The notes beneath the pieces were generated by a model. The model ran no database searches. It was not told the origin of the DNA and saw nothing but the letters and a program-made list of their open reading frames with translations. 14,675 bases of DNA from an uncultured Clostridia bacterium (GTDB lineage: Bacteria > Bacillota > Clostridia > UBA1381): NCBI GenBank assembly GCA_934454035.1, contig CAKSFY010000050.1, positions 1 through 14,675 on the forward strand. Reading direction: 5' to 3'. The stretch's first letter is position 1. Every line of letters begins with the position of its first letter. The position numbers and the translations under genes were made by a program. Positions 1 through 6,306 of the stretch are shown here, in pieces.

Positions 1-57
1 ATAAAAAACTCATAGTTTTGTGAACCTTAGTTCACTGACAAGAACTCTGCACTGTTT

Positions 58-77
58 ATTTTTCAATGTACAATTTT
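58..77 (-). repeat. boxA-like direct repeat, copy distal to promoter
   Basis: A 20-bp element identical to the one at 135-154, 77 bp away. On the minus strand it includes TGTACATTGAAAA, which differs at two of 13 positions from the TGTTCTTTGAAAA boxA core I recall from Bacillus rRNA leaders. boxA is bound by NusB/NusE to protect rRNA transcripts from premature termination. The function is inferred; the repeat itself is exact. Confidence 0.6.
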
Positions 78-95
78 CAATTGTGTATTGAAATC

Positions 96-133
96 GACAA
101 AGCTTTCTTTTTGAATCATTCAATAGCTTTGTC
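96..133 (-). other. Leader stem-loop between the two boxA-like repeats
   Basis: The arms GACAAAGCT (96-104) and AGCTTTGTC (125-133) are perfectly complementary over 9 bp. The loop contains a further palindrome, TTGAATCATTCAA (111-123). The element sits exactly between the two boxA-like copies, so it may be a boxB-type or processing hairpin of the leader transcript. The function is inferred. Confidence 0.45.
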
Positions 134-134
134 C

Positions 135-154
135 ATTTTTCAATGTACAATTTT
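135..154 (-). repeat. boxA-like direct repeat, copy proximal to promoter
   Basis: Exact 20-bp copy of the element at 58-77. It begins about 20 nt after the predicted start site of the second promoter, where a leader boxA would be expected. A degenerate third version (TTGAAAAATTTT on the minus strand, about 219-230) follows the first promoter, so the promoter-plus-boxA unit seems to have been duplicated. Confidence 0.6.
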
Positions 155-179
155 TACCGTCTCTCTCGACAGCTTTATT

Positions 180-208
180 ATTATATCACTTTCTGATTCG
201 TTTGTCAA
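180..208 (-). promoter_or_regulatory. Leader promoter P2, consensus sigma-A
   Basis: On the minus strand: TTGACA (203-208), a 17-nt spacer and TATAAT (180-185), both hexamers perfect. A/T tracts just upstream (209-240) resemble an UP element. Six bases after the -10 box comes a G (position 173), the probable first nucleotide. Promoters this strong are typical of stable RNA genes. Confidence 0.85.
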
Positions 209-276
209 GACTTTTTTTAAAATTTTTCAATTTTTTTATTTTGTCTCTCTCGCTTCTCTCAAGTGACAGCTTATTT

Positions 277-305
277 ATTCTACCTCATTTTACCCCTTTT
301 GTCAA
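277..305 (-). promoter_or_regulatory. Leader promoter P1, near-consensus sigma-A
   Basis: On the minus strand: TTGACA (300-305), a 17-nt spacer and TAGAAT (277-282). Upstream are two A-tracts (307-326), again UP-element-like. A G at 270 lies six bases past the -10 box, just as in P2. The start region (AAGCTGTC, then GAGAGAGAC) also matches that of P2, so the two are tandem duplicates about 97 bp apart. Confidence 0.8.
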
Positions 306-392
306 TACTTTTTTCGACTTTTTTTGCTATTTGGTGGTTTTGCATATTATTGCACTGTTTTTTACGCATTACATCACACTTTTGTACAACTA

Positions 393-497
393 TTAAATAC
401 CGGATAGCATATAAATTGCACTTATTGCTATCGGGATAATCATCGCAACCGCAAGGCAAATACAAACTATTTTCTTTGTTTTATCCGTAAATTTCAT
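393..497 (-). CDS. Small single-span membrane protein, 34 aa, unknown function
   Basis: A short ORF starting with ATG at 495-497 and ending with TAA at 393-395. A strong ribosome binding site (GAGGAGG, about 6 nt spacing) precedes it, which is the main reason to believe it. The product begins with a basic stretch (MKFTDKTKK), followed by about 20 hydrophobic residues (IVCICLAVAMIIPIAISAIY) and a short tail. That predicts one membrane span with the N-terminus inside. It lies downstream of the alpha-mannosidase gene on the same strand, after a hairpin that lacks a U-tract, so read-through from that gene is possible. I do not recognise the family. A competing overlapping ORF in another frame (280-465) has no comparable ribosome binding site. 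Confidence 0.6.
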   Translation of the reverse strand: MKFTDKTKKIVCICLAVAMIIPIAISAIYMLSGI

Positions 498-513
498 ATT
501 ATCCTCCTCTTTT

Positions 514-555
514 AATCCGTAAAAGCTTCCAAAATTAAGGAAGCTTTTACGGATT
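514..555 (-). terminator. 17-bp perfect hairpin after the alpha-mannosidase gene
   Basis: The arms 514-530 and 539-555 are perfectly complementary over 17 bp around an 8-nt loop. The hairpin starts 7 nt past the alpha-mannosidase stop codon, as a terminator would. On the minus strand, however, it is followed by AAAAGAGGAGG, not a U-tract, and the plus-strand tail is also weak. It may be a leaky terminator, an mRNA-stabilising 3' hairpin, or a structure affecting the small ORF whose ribosome binding site follows directly. Confidence 0.5.
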
Positions 556-562
556 TATTCAA

Positions 563-3229
563 CTATTTTACTTCACTGCCCAAGGTAATTATCTCAAACG
601 GTTTAACTTTAATTTGCCATTCATCATTATTTGCCTTGATGCTATCCATTTTTTTCTCGATAACATTGCTCATATAAAGGTTATTTATCCAATCGCTCTT
701 TTTAATTGTCAGAGTTTGTTCCTTATCCGAGTAATTAACCCAACGCATTATAATATCATCCGTATCCGCCGCTCCCTTGAAAGCAGTCATACGAAGCATA
801 TCACCCTCCCAGTCGAGCTGGTTGTTCTTGATTTTTTCTGTTCCGCCGTCAACAAGCTGTACACCCTGCATAGGATATTGCATTGCCGCTGCAATCTCAA
901 ATGCGTCATTTTCGCATGTGAACGGTACAATTTCATAATCAAATACCATCTTATGCAGACACTGCGACAACTCTGTCGGAAATACGCCCCAATCGCCCAT
1001 TTCACCTGTTGCGCGAACAAGCGTCAGCGCAATTGTATTGTCTTCCAGAATTTCATATTCATACATGCCCTTGTTCGCTGCAAGCAAGCCGCCGTCATCA
1101 TCTTTGAGCATTACAAACCCCTGTTCATGCTCGCATCCGCTCGGGTTTTTCCAGCATGCTTTATGCTTATTGTCTCTTGTTGCCGCTTCAAATACCGACT
1201 CAACTCTGTGCTGTGTACACTTGATGTTTGTCGGAATAAGCACGCGCAAGCGGTGGTCTTTTGCTGTATTTTCAAATTCTGTTCTGATTTTTACAGCTTT
1301 TCCACCCTTTTCAAGCGATACATATGTATAAATCGGAATCGTAACCAGTTCGCTGCTTCTTCCGGCTTTTCTGTCACGAATGTTGACAAAGCTCATTATT
1401 TCTTCATGCAGAGTATCATCTGCAGATTTCGGAACGGTTATATAAGTTGTAATTTTATATTCGGCTTTAAATTCTTCATCATACACAAGCTCGATTTGTG
1501 CTTCCGAATCTCCCGTAATTATAGGCTTTGTATCAGCAGGCTGCACAAAAATATATTCATTGCCGACGTCACCGACATCTTCATATTTAAGCAAATCCTT
1601 GAAAATTCTTCCGGTTTTTTTATCTTTTATATCGATGGTTCCGTTTTTATTTATCGAAACATGCAAGTTTTCATTTTCCATTGAATTTTCGCCGCAGACA
1701 AGGCTTGCATGCGCGGATTTGCCCTTAACAAGCGAGTAAATTTTATATCCTGCTGCCGGGATATCCTCTGCCTCAAATGTTACATTATAATACTGAGCCA
1801 TATACGGACGTCTGAATTTATCGTCCGGCAAATCATATCCGAAGCGTGCGCCGCAATATTTAACTTTTGCAGGCACAGGACTTCCTGCCTCATCAACAAG
1901 CATATATTCCTCCGGATTAGATTCCGAGTTGAATTTTTTTGCAGTTTCAGTCATTTTATCATATCCGTATACTCTGCATGTATCAATATCAACCGAAACA
2001 ACCTGTGTATTTTTTTTGCCGAATGTATTAAGCACAATAAAACTTTCCGAGTTCGGTGCCTTGATATTTTCGGCAAGGAATTTCATCCCCCTTGCAATAA
2101 TCGTTTCTGCCGATTGCATGCTTTTCAAGAAACGTGTACGCATTTCATCATTTACTTCATCAATGCTGCAGCCGCAAATACTGTCATGAGGATGATTTTT
2201 CATAAGAGTTTTCCATGAGTACATCAGCATATCATGCGGATATTCTCCTCCCGAAAGTTTTACAATCGCAGATATCGGTTCTGCCAAAGATTCAAGAAGT
2301 ATTTCATTTTCCCTATTCATTCTCTTAAGATGTGCATGTGATGATGAGGTGTTTACCAAAGTCCCCCATCCATCGGTATCCTGACTGATAAGTTCTCCTT
2401 TTATAACTGCCAAATCCTCCGGCAATTCCTTTATTACGGCATCGGCATAATCCTCAAAATTAGAATGAATAAAGTTATATTCCGGATAATTTTTACGTGA
2501 TGCTCTGATTGCATCCGGCAGGTCCGGCTGAACCGGCATATGGTCAGAACCGTTCATAAACAAAAGCTCATTCGTGGAAGCATACTTTAAAGCACTTGCC
2601 AATCTCGGCTCCCAGTATTCCTTGCTGCCGTCGGCAGGGATTTCCTCTCCGTTATTGTACCAGTTGGCAAACAATATTGCCGGCAGACTTGAGCCGTCCG
2701 GCGATTCCCAGTACATTTCCGAATATTGCGACTGATAATCCGCAAAGTCTGAAACGGTATTGCTGACACCGGTCGGCTTTACACCTCTGCCGAACACAAT
2801 CGCTTTCATTCCTGCCTGCTTTAAAATTTGCGGCATCTGACCTGCGTTTCCGAACGAATCCGGGAAATATCCGATCATATTTACTTTTCCGAATTCCTCG
2901 GCGACCTTCATTCCCGTAAGCAAATTTCTTATATTCGCCTCGCTGCTCGTGAAAAATTCATCCTGCAGCACATACCACGGTCCGACTTTTATTTTACCCT
3001 CTGAAATATACTTTTTCAGTTTTTCCTTATTTTGCGGCTTTACTTCAAGATAATCCTCAATCAGTGCGGTATGCCCGTCCAAATGAAAACTCTTAAAATC
3101 CGCGTCGGTTTCCAGCATTTTCATGCAAACATCAAGCAAATCAATAAGTCTTGCCCTGTGATATTCAAAAGGCATGTACCACTCTCTGTCCCAATGGCTG
3201 TGTGAAATAATGTGAATGTTTTTCTTCAT
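563..3229 (-). CDS. GH38 family alpha-mannosidase
   Basis: An 888-residue glycoside hydrolase of family 38, the usual length for bacterial members (about 880-900). These zinc-dependent retaining enzymes release mannose from alpha-mannosides. The N-terminal catalytic barrel starts with HSHWDREW (residues 10-17), whose His12 and Asp14 fit the zinc ligands. GYFPDSFGN (120-128) carries the Asp124 nucleophile, and NHPHDSICGCSID (345-357) contributes a further zinc His. The C-terminal half is the beta-sandwich region. No signal peptide is present, so the enzyme is cytoplasmic and acts on imported oligosaccharides or glycosides. Streptococcal GH38 enzymes prefer alpha-1,3 linkages and MngB cleaves 6-phospho-mannosyl-glycerate; the sequence alone does not decide between these. 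The ribosome binding site (AGGAAGG) sits rather far (about 12 nt) from the ATG. The gene has its own promoter and lies downstream of the ROK regulator. Confidence 0.93.
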   Translation of the reverse strand: MKKNIHIISHSHWDREWYMPFEYHRARLIDLLDVCMKMLETDADFKSFHLDGHTALIEDYLEVKPQNKEKLKKYISEGKIKVGPWYVLQDEFFTSSEANIRNLLTGMKVAEEFGKVNMIGYFPDSFGNAGQMPQILKQAGMKAIVFGRGVKPTGVSNTVSDFADYQSQYSEMYWESPDGSSLPAILFANWYNNGEEIPADGSKEYWEPRLASALKYASTNELLFMNGSDHMPVQPDLPDAIRASRKNYPEYNFIHSNFEDYADAVIKELPEDLAVIKGELISQDTDGWGTLVNTSSSHAHLKRMNRENEILLESLAEPISAIVKLSGGEYPHDMLMYSWKTLMKNHPHDSICGCSIDEVNDEMRTRFLKSMQSAETIIARGMKFLAENIKAPNSESFIVLNTFGKKNTQVVSVDIDTCRVYGYDKMTETAKKFNSESNPEEYMLVDEAGSPVPAKVKYCGARFGYDLPDDKFRRPYMAQYYNVTFEAEDIPAAGYKIYSLVKGKSAHASLVCGENSMENENLHVSINKNGTIDIKDKKTGRIFKDLLKYEDVGDVGNEYIFVQPADTKPIITGDSEAQIELVYDEEFKAEYKITTYITVPKSADDTLHEEIMSFVNIRDRKAGRSSELVTIPIYTYVSLEKGGKAVKIRTEFENTAKDHRLRVLIPTNIKCTQHRVESVFEAATRDNKHKACWKNPSGCEHEQGFVMLKDDDGGLLAANKGMYEYEILEDNTIALTLVRATGEMGDWGVFPTELSQCLHKMVFDYEIVPFTCENDAFEIAAAMQYPMQGVQLVDGGTEKIKNNQLDWEGDMLRMTAFKGAADTDDIIMRWVNYSDKEQTLTIKKSDWINNLYMSNVIEKKMDSIKANNDEWQIKVKPFEIITLGSEVK

Positions 3230-3271
3230 AATTTATAAAATCCTTCCTGTTGATTTTACCCTTACTCTGTT

Positions 3272-3300
3272 ATTATACTTTATATTTCCTTAAATTTCAA
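3272..3300 (-). promoter_or_regulatory. Promoter of the alpha-mannosidase gene
   Basis: On the minus strand: TTGAAA (3295-3300), a 17-nt spacer and TATAAT (3272-3277), about 43 bp ahead of the ATG. It falls in the gap after the ROK stop codon, so the mannosidase can be transcribed on its own. I see no copy of the inverted repeat found at the ROK promoter. Confidence 0.75.
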
Positions 3301-3316
3301 GTAGTAAAATAAATTT

Positions 3317-4372
3317 TTATCTTTTTCCGATATATTCGCAAACTGCGACAGCAACGGAACCATATACCGGAGCAAATTCACCAAACTCGGAAATTTCCAC
3401 CGAAACCTGTTTTTTCTCACGGCTTATATATCTTTTTGCAATTTCCCCTTCAAGTATTTTAGCGGCTTCGTCTCCTTTTCTGGCGATTTCATGCCCGAGA
3501 TATATAACGGACGGGTCAAACAAATTAATCAGGGTAACCAAACCGGATGCCAAATACCGGCAGCTTTTTTGAAGGTCGAATTTTTTTCCTTCTTTTATTG
3601 AGGCATACAATTCCAGACAACCTATATTGCCGCAGCTGCATTTTTTTCCGTTTATATCAATTGTAACATGACCTATTTCACCGCCGAAACCGCTTTCTCC
3701 GCGATAAATTCTGTCCTCCGACACTATCGCCGCACCGATTCCGTTTGTTACTCCGACATAGAGATAGTCGGAAACGGTTCTTGCCTTTCCGTAAAGCCAT
3801 TCGGCAAGCGCCGACGCATTTGTATCTCTGTCCAGAACCACCTTGCGGTCATACCTTTTTTCCAAAAGATTTACTATATGTATATTTTTTATCCCATGAA
3901 AATTCGGCGGATTAAGTATTATACCCTCCTTGTAATCTATCGGTCCCACCGACGATACACCTATAATCTGTATCCGCTCCGTGATAACTTTGTCGAGCAG
4001 CCGGTATATCTCCGAAATAAACTTATCCTCATTAGATGGAGTTTTGGTTTTTTCCTTATATATAATTTCTCCGCACAAATCACCGACCACAACGTATAAA
4101 TATTCTCTTGATATATATATTCCTGCAAAAAGTCTTGATTTTTCCTTTACTTTAAGCGCAATAGGCTTTCTGCCGAGCGCAGTATCCTCAGAACCTGCTT
4201 CCTCTATTATTTCTTCTTCGCACATTTCATAAATTATATTTGTAACCGTCATTTTGGAAAGACCGGTTATTTTGCTTAATTCTATTCTCGATATCGGCGA
4301 TTTTCTTATAAGAAGCTCCAATATAAGATTCCGATTATGAAATTTTGCTTCACTTTGATTTTGTGCTTTCAT
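3317..4372 (-). CDS. ROK-family transcriptional regulator (NagC/XylR/Mlc type)
   Basis: A 351-residue protein with an N-terminal winged helix-turn-helix (about 10-75, core SRIELSKITGLSKMTVTNII) followed by a ROK sugar-kinase-like domain. The ROK zinc site is intact: GGEIGH (230-235) and CSCGNIGCLE (245-254). The usual kinase motif NDAN reads RDTN (182-185) and keeps the Asp, but members with this HTH normally sense a sugar or sugar phosphate and do not phosphorylate it. It is most likely a local repressor of the divergent kinase-aldolase-isomerase operon and perhaps of the mannosidase gene just downstream; mannose or a product of the pathway would be the logical inducer. The start is supported by a good ribosome binding site (GGAGG, 6 nt before the ATG). 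The inverted repeat over its own -10 box suggests autoregulation. Confidence 0.9.
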   Translation of the reverse strand: MKAQNQSEAKFHNRNLILELLIRKSPISRIELSKITGLSKMTVTNIIYEMCEEEIIEEAGSEDTALGRKPIALKVKEKSRLFAGIYISREYLYVVVGDLCGEIIYKEKTKTPSNEDKFISEIYRLLDKVITERIQIIGVSSVGPIDYKEGIILNPPNFHGIKNIHIVNLLEKRYDRKVVLDRDTNASALAEWLYGKARTVSDYLYVGVTNGIGAAIVSEDRIYRGESGFGGEIGHVTIDINGKKCSCGNIGCLELYASIKEGKKFDLQKSCRYLASGLVTLINLFDPSVIYLGHEIARKGDEAAKILEGEIAKRYISREKKQVSVEISEFGEFAPVYGSVAVAVCEYIGKR

Positions 4373-4388
4373 TTTTTCCTCCGTATTT

Positions 4389-4413
4389 GTTTGATAAAAT
4401 AATTATATCAAAC
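4389..4413. promoter_or_regulatory. Candidate ROK operator (25-bp inverted repeat)
   Basis: The arms GTTTGATA (4389-4396) and TATCAAAC (4406-4413) are perfectly complementary around a 9-bp A/T-rich centre. The repeat covers the -10 box of the regulator's promoter, a position suited to autorepression. ROK regulators bind A/T-rich palindromes of this size. That this regulator binds here is inferred. Confidence 0.5.
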
Positions 4414-4430
4414 TTTTTTATAAAAAACAA
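4402..4430 (-). promoter_or_regulatory. Promoter of the ROK regulator gene
   Basis: On the minus strand: TTGTTT (4425-4430), a 17-nt spacer and TATAAT (4402-4407), with an extended -10 TG one base upstream. It is overlapped by the inverted repeat at 4389-4413. Confidence 0.7.
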
Positions 4431-4439
4431 TAAAAACTA

Positions 4440-4468
4440 TTGATTTTTATTTAATTTTGTGATATTAT
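4440..4468 (+). promoter_or_regulatory. Promoter of the kinase-aldolase-isomerase operon
   Basis: TTGATT (4440-4445), a 17-nt spacer and TATTAT (4463-4468), with an extended -10 TG at 4460-4461. Its -35 box lies 9 bp from the -35 box of the divergent regulator promoter, so one bound protein could affect both. Weak inverted repeats overlap the -35 box (4431-4453, A/T only) and the start region (TAGTA/TACTA, about 4470-4487); either could be a second operator. Confidence 0.7.
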
Positions 4469-4505
4469 ATAGTAAAGTGATTATACTAACAAGGAGGTAA
4501 TTGTT

Positions 4506-5447
4506 ATGATTGATGTAGCATGCGTAGGAATTATGGTTGCGGACATAAAAATTCGTCCCGTAACTAAGATTCCCGAACGCGGTCTTTTGGAAAAGGTTGA
4601 TATGATTGAGCTTCATTCCGGCGGTAACGCAATGACCGCCGCAATCAATATAAACCGTCTTGGACTTGACGCTGCAATTATAGGCAAGGTAGGCTGTGAT
4701 TCGCTTGGGGACTATCTTATTTCCGAGCTTGAAAAAAACAATGTATGTACCGCCGGCGTTGCACGCGATGAAAAAGCTCAGACATCTGCATCGGTACTGA
4801 TATTATCCGGCGACGGAGAACGAAGTTTCTTTCACTGCGTGGGAGCAGACGGAACATTCAGAATATCCGATGTTGATTGGTCAACAATTAAAGATGCTAA
4901 AATTGTATTTTTAACAGGTGTTTTTCTGCTGGATTTATTCGACAGAAATGACTTGACGGATTTCCTAAAGAAATGCAAAGAACTTGACAAAATAACTGCC
5001 GTGGATGTGTGCTGGGACAGCAGCGGCAGCTGGAATAAAATACTTAAACCGGCAATGGAGTATATCGACATTTTTATGCCCAGTATTGATGAAGCAAGAA
5101 AAATCGCCGATAAAACAGAACCGGAGGATTGCGCGGACTTCTTCTTCAGCCAAGGAGTCGGAAGCGTTGTAATCAAGCTTGGCAGCAAGGGGTGCTATAT
5201 ACGCGAAAAACAGGAAAGCGAAAGCAAGACGCTGCCTTGCCTGAAAGGTATTAAGGCTGTGGATACAACCGGTGCCGGCGATAGCTTCTGTTCGGGATTT
5301 CTTGCTGCATATTCAAAGGGAAAAAGCTTTGAAGAGTGTGCCCGTTTTGCAAACGCGGCAGGCGCTATGTGCGTAATGAGCACAGGTGCTGCAACCTGGG
5401 CAACAAGTTATGAAGACACCGAAAATTTTATGAAAGGAAAAGAGTAA
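4506..5447 (+). CDS. PfkB-family carbohydrate kinase
   Basis: A 313-residue cytoplasmic sugar kinase of the PfkB/ribokinase family, which transfers phosphate from ATP to a sugar hydroxyl. The N-terminal sugar-binding signature is seen as SGGNAMTAA (38-46). The C-terminal signature DTTGAGDSF (253-261) carries the anion hole and the catalytic Asp259. It is first in a three-gene operon with an aldolase (2 bases between stop and start) and a D-lyxose/mannose isomerase-like protein. A ketose such as fructose or xylulose, or a ketose phosphate, is therefore the likely substrate, but PfkB specificity cannot be read from sequence. The ribosome binding site is near-ideal (AAGGAGGTAA, 8 nt before the ATG). 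Ribokinase, fructokinase or 1-phosphofructokinase activity are all possible. Confidence 0.9.
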   Translation: MIDVACVGIMVADIKIRPVTKIPERGLLEKVDMIELHSGGNAMTAAININRLGLDAAIIGKVGCDSLGDYLISELEKNNVCTAGVARDEKAQTSASVLILSGDGERSFFHCVGADGTFRISDVDWSTIKDAKIVFLTGVFLLDLFDRNDLTDFLKKCKELDKITAVDVCWDSSGSWNKILKPAMEYIDIFMPSIDEARKIADKTEPEDCADFFFSQGVGSVVIKLGSKGCYIREKQESESKTLPCLKGIKAVDTTGAGDSFCSGFLAAYSKGKSFEECARFANAAGAMCVMSTGAATWATSYEDTENFMKGKE

Positions 5448-5449
5448 AA

Positions 5450-6289
5450 ATGTTAGTTACACTTGAAGAAATTTTAAAAGACGCAGAAAGACGCAAATAC
5501 GGAGTAGGACTGTTTAACATGCTGAATCTGGAAATGGCACGCGGTATTATTGATGCCGCCGAGGAGGAAAAATCTCCTCTGATACTCGGAGTTGCCGAGG
5601 TTCATCTTCCGTACATTCCGTTTGAATATGCGTCTGAAATAATGGTACATATAGCCGAGCATGCAAAAGTGCCCGTATGCCTTCACTTTGACCACGGCAC
5701 GGACTACAACAAAATTGTAAAAGCAATGAGCGCAGGCTTTACCTCCGTAATGTATGACGGCAGTGCTCTTCCTTACGAAGAAAACATAGCCAACACAAGG
5801 GAAGTCAGCAAGGTTGCTCATGCTCTCGGAATCAGCGTTGAAGCAGAACTCGGTCATGTCGGCGGAGCAGAGGGCGGCGGAGACGACGGAAAAGAAGCTA
5901 TGTATACAGAAGTTGCAAAAGTAAATGATTTCATTGAACGTGCCGACATTGATGCTCTGGCAGTTGCAATCGGTACCGCTCACGGTCAGTATAAAACGAA
6001 ACCTGTACTCGATATTGCACGGCTTGCCGAAATTTACAAAATTGCCGAAAAACCTCTTGTTTTGCACGGAGGAAGCGGACTTTCGGACAAAAACTTCCGC
6101 GATACAATTCAGAACGGTATAAGAAAAGTAAATATCTGTACCGAAATGTGTGTTGCCGCATATAACGCATATCATACCGCTTATGAGGAAAACATCAGCT
6201 TCGAAATCGGGCTTGCACTGGCAAAGAATGTTGTCCAGGAAGTTGTAAAAGGTAAAATGAGACTGTTCGGCAGCAGTAATAAAGCATAA
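5450..6289 (+). CDS. Class II (zinc) ketose-bisphosphate aldolase
   Basis: A 279-residue class II aldolase of the fructose-bisphosphate/tagatose-bisphosphate group, which splits a phosphorylated ketose into dihydroxyacetone phosphate and an aldehyde. The family residues are present: catalytic Asp81 and zinc His82 in CLHFDHGTD, zinc His178 in GTAHGQ, zinc His206 in VLHGGSG and Asn228 in KVNICTE. Length and motifs resemble KbaY/GatY and fructose-bisphosphate aldolases of Firmicutes. It starts 2 bases after the kinase stop, which suggests translational coupling and a direct product-to-substrate link. The partner could be fructose-1,6-bisphosphate, tagatose-1,6-bisphosphate, or a ketose-1-phosphate. 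Its placement outside a glycolytic cluster argues for a dedicated catabolic role. Confidence 0.92.
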   Translation: MLVTLEEILKDAERRKYGVGLFNMLNLEMARGIIDAAEEEKSPLILGVAEVHLPYIPFEYASEIMVHIAEHAKVPVCLHFDHGTDYNKIVKAMSAGFTSVMYDGSALPYEENIANTREVSKVAHALGISVEAELGHVGGAEGGGDDGKEAMYTEVAKVNDFIERADIDALAVAIGTAHGQYKTKPVLDIARLAEIYKIAEKPLVLHGGSGLSDKNFRDTIQNGIRKVNICTEMCVAAYNAYHTAYEENISFEIGLALAKNVVQEVVKGKMRLFGSSNKA

Positions 6290-6306
6290 GAAAGGATGAA
6301 TTTGTT

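Larger units (their letters stand above)
1..173 (-). ncRNA. Putative rRNA operon leader (16S rRNA gene predicted beyond left edge)
   Basis: This stretch lies downstream of two tandem consensus promoters and holds no convincing protein gene. Read on the minus strand it contains a short CUGUC/GACGG hairpin right after the start site, two boxA-like elements (TGTACATTGAAAA), a 9-bp stem between them (96-104 with 125-133), a GTGAAC/GTTCAC hairpin (20-35) and an A/T-rich hairpin (5-19). Firmicute rRNA leaders have this order of strong promoters, boxB-like hairpin and TTTGAAAA-type boxA ahead of 16S. The mature 16S sequence is not in the window, so the identification is inferred. The alternative is another stable RNA of about 170 nt ending at the weak hairpin at 5-19. 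Confidence 0.55.

Noticed and set aside
1..19. AAAACT-N3-AGTTTT hairpin with a following T-run on the minus strand as a terminator of a short RNA
   Set aside because: The 6-bp stem has a single G-C pair and a 3-nt loop, which is too weak. The leader interpretation fits better, though it stays open because the window ends here.
66..396. Overlapping plus-strand ORFs of 64-66 codons in the left region
   Set aside because: They are Phe/Ser/Leu-rich translations of the T-rich complement of the promoter and leader region, without ribosome binding sites.
614..1684. A 356-codon open frame antisense to the alpha-mannosidase gene
   Set aside because: It lies fully opposite a well-supported GH38 gene. 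Its translation is Cys/Phe/Ile-rich with no recognisable domain and no ribosome binding site. It is a shadow of the real gene's codon bias.
3230..3316. A second ROK operator at the alpha-mannosidase promoter
   Set aside because: No GTTTGATA or TATCAAAC half-site is present in this gap, so shared direct control of the mannosidase gene is not supported by sequence.
5474..6175. A 233-codon open frame antisense to the class II aldolase
   Set aside because: The opposite strand encodes an aldolase with all catalytic residues. The antisense product has low-complexity Cys/Phe composition and no motif.
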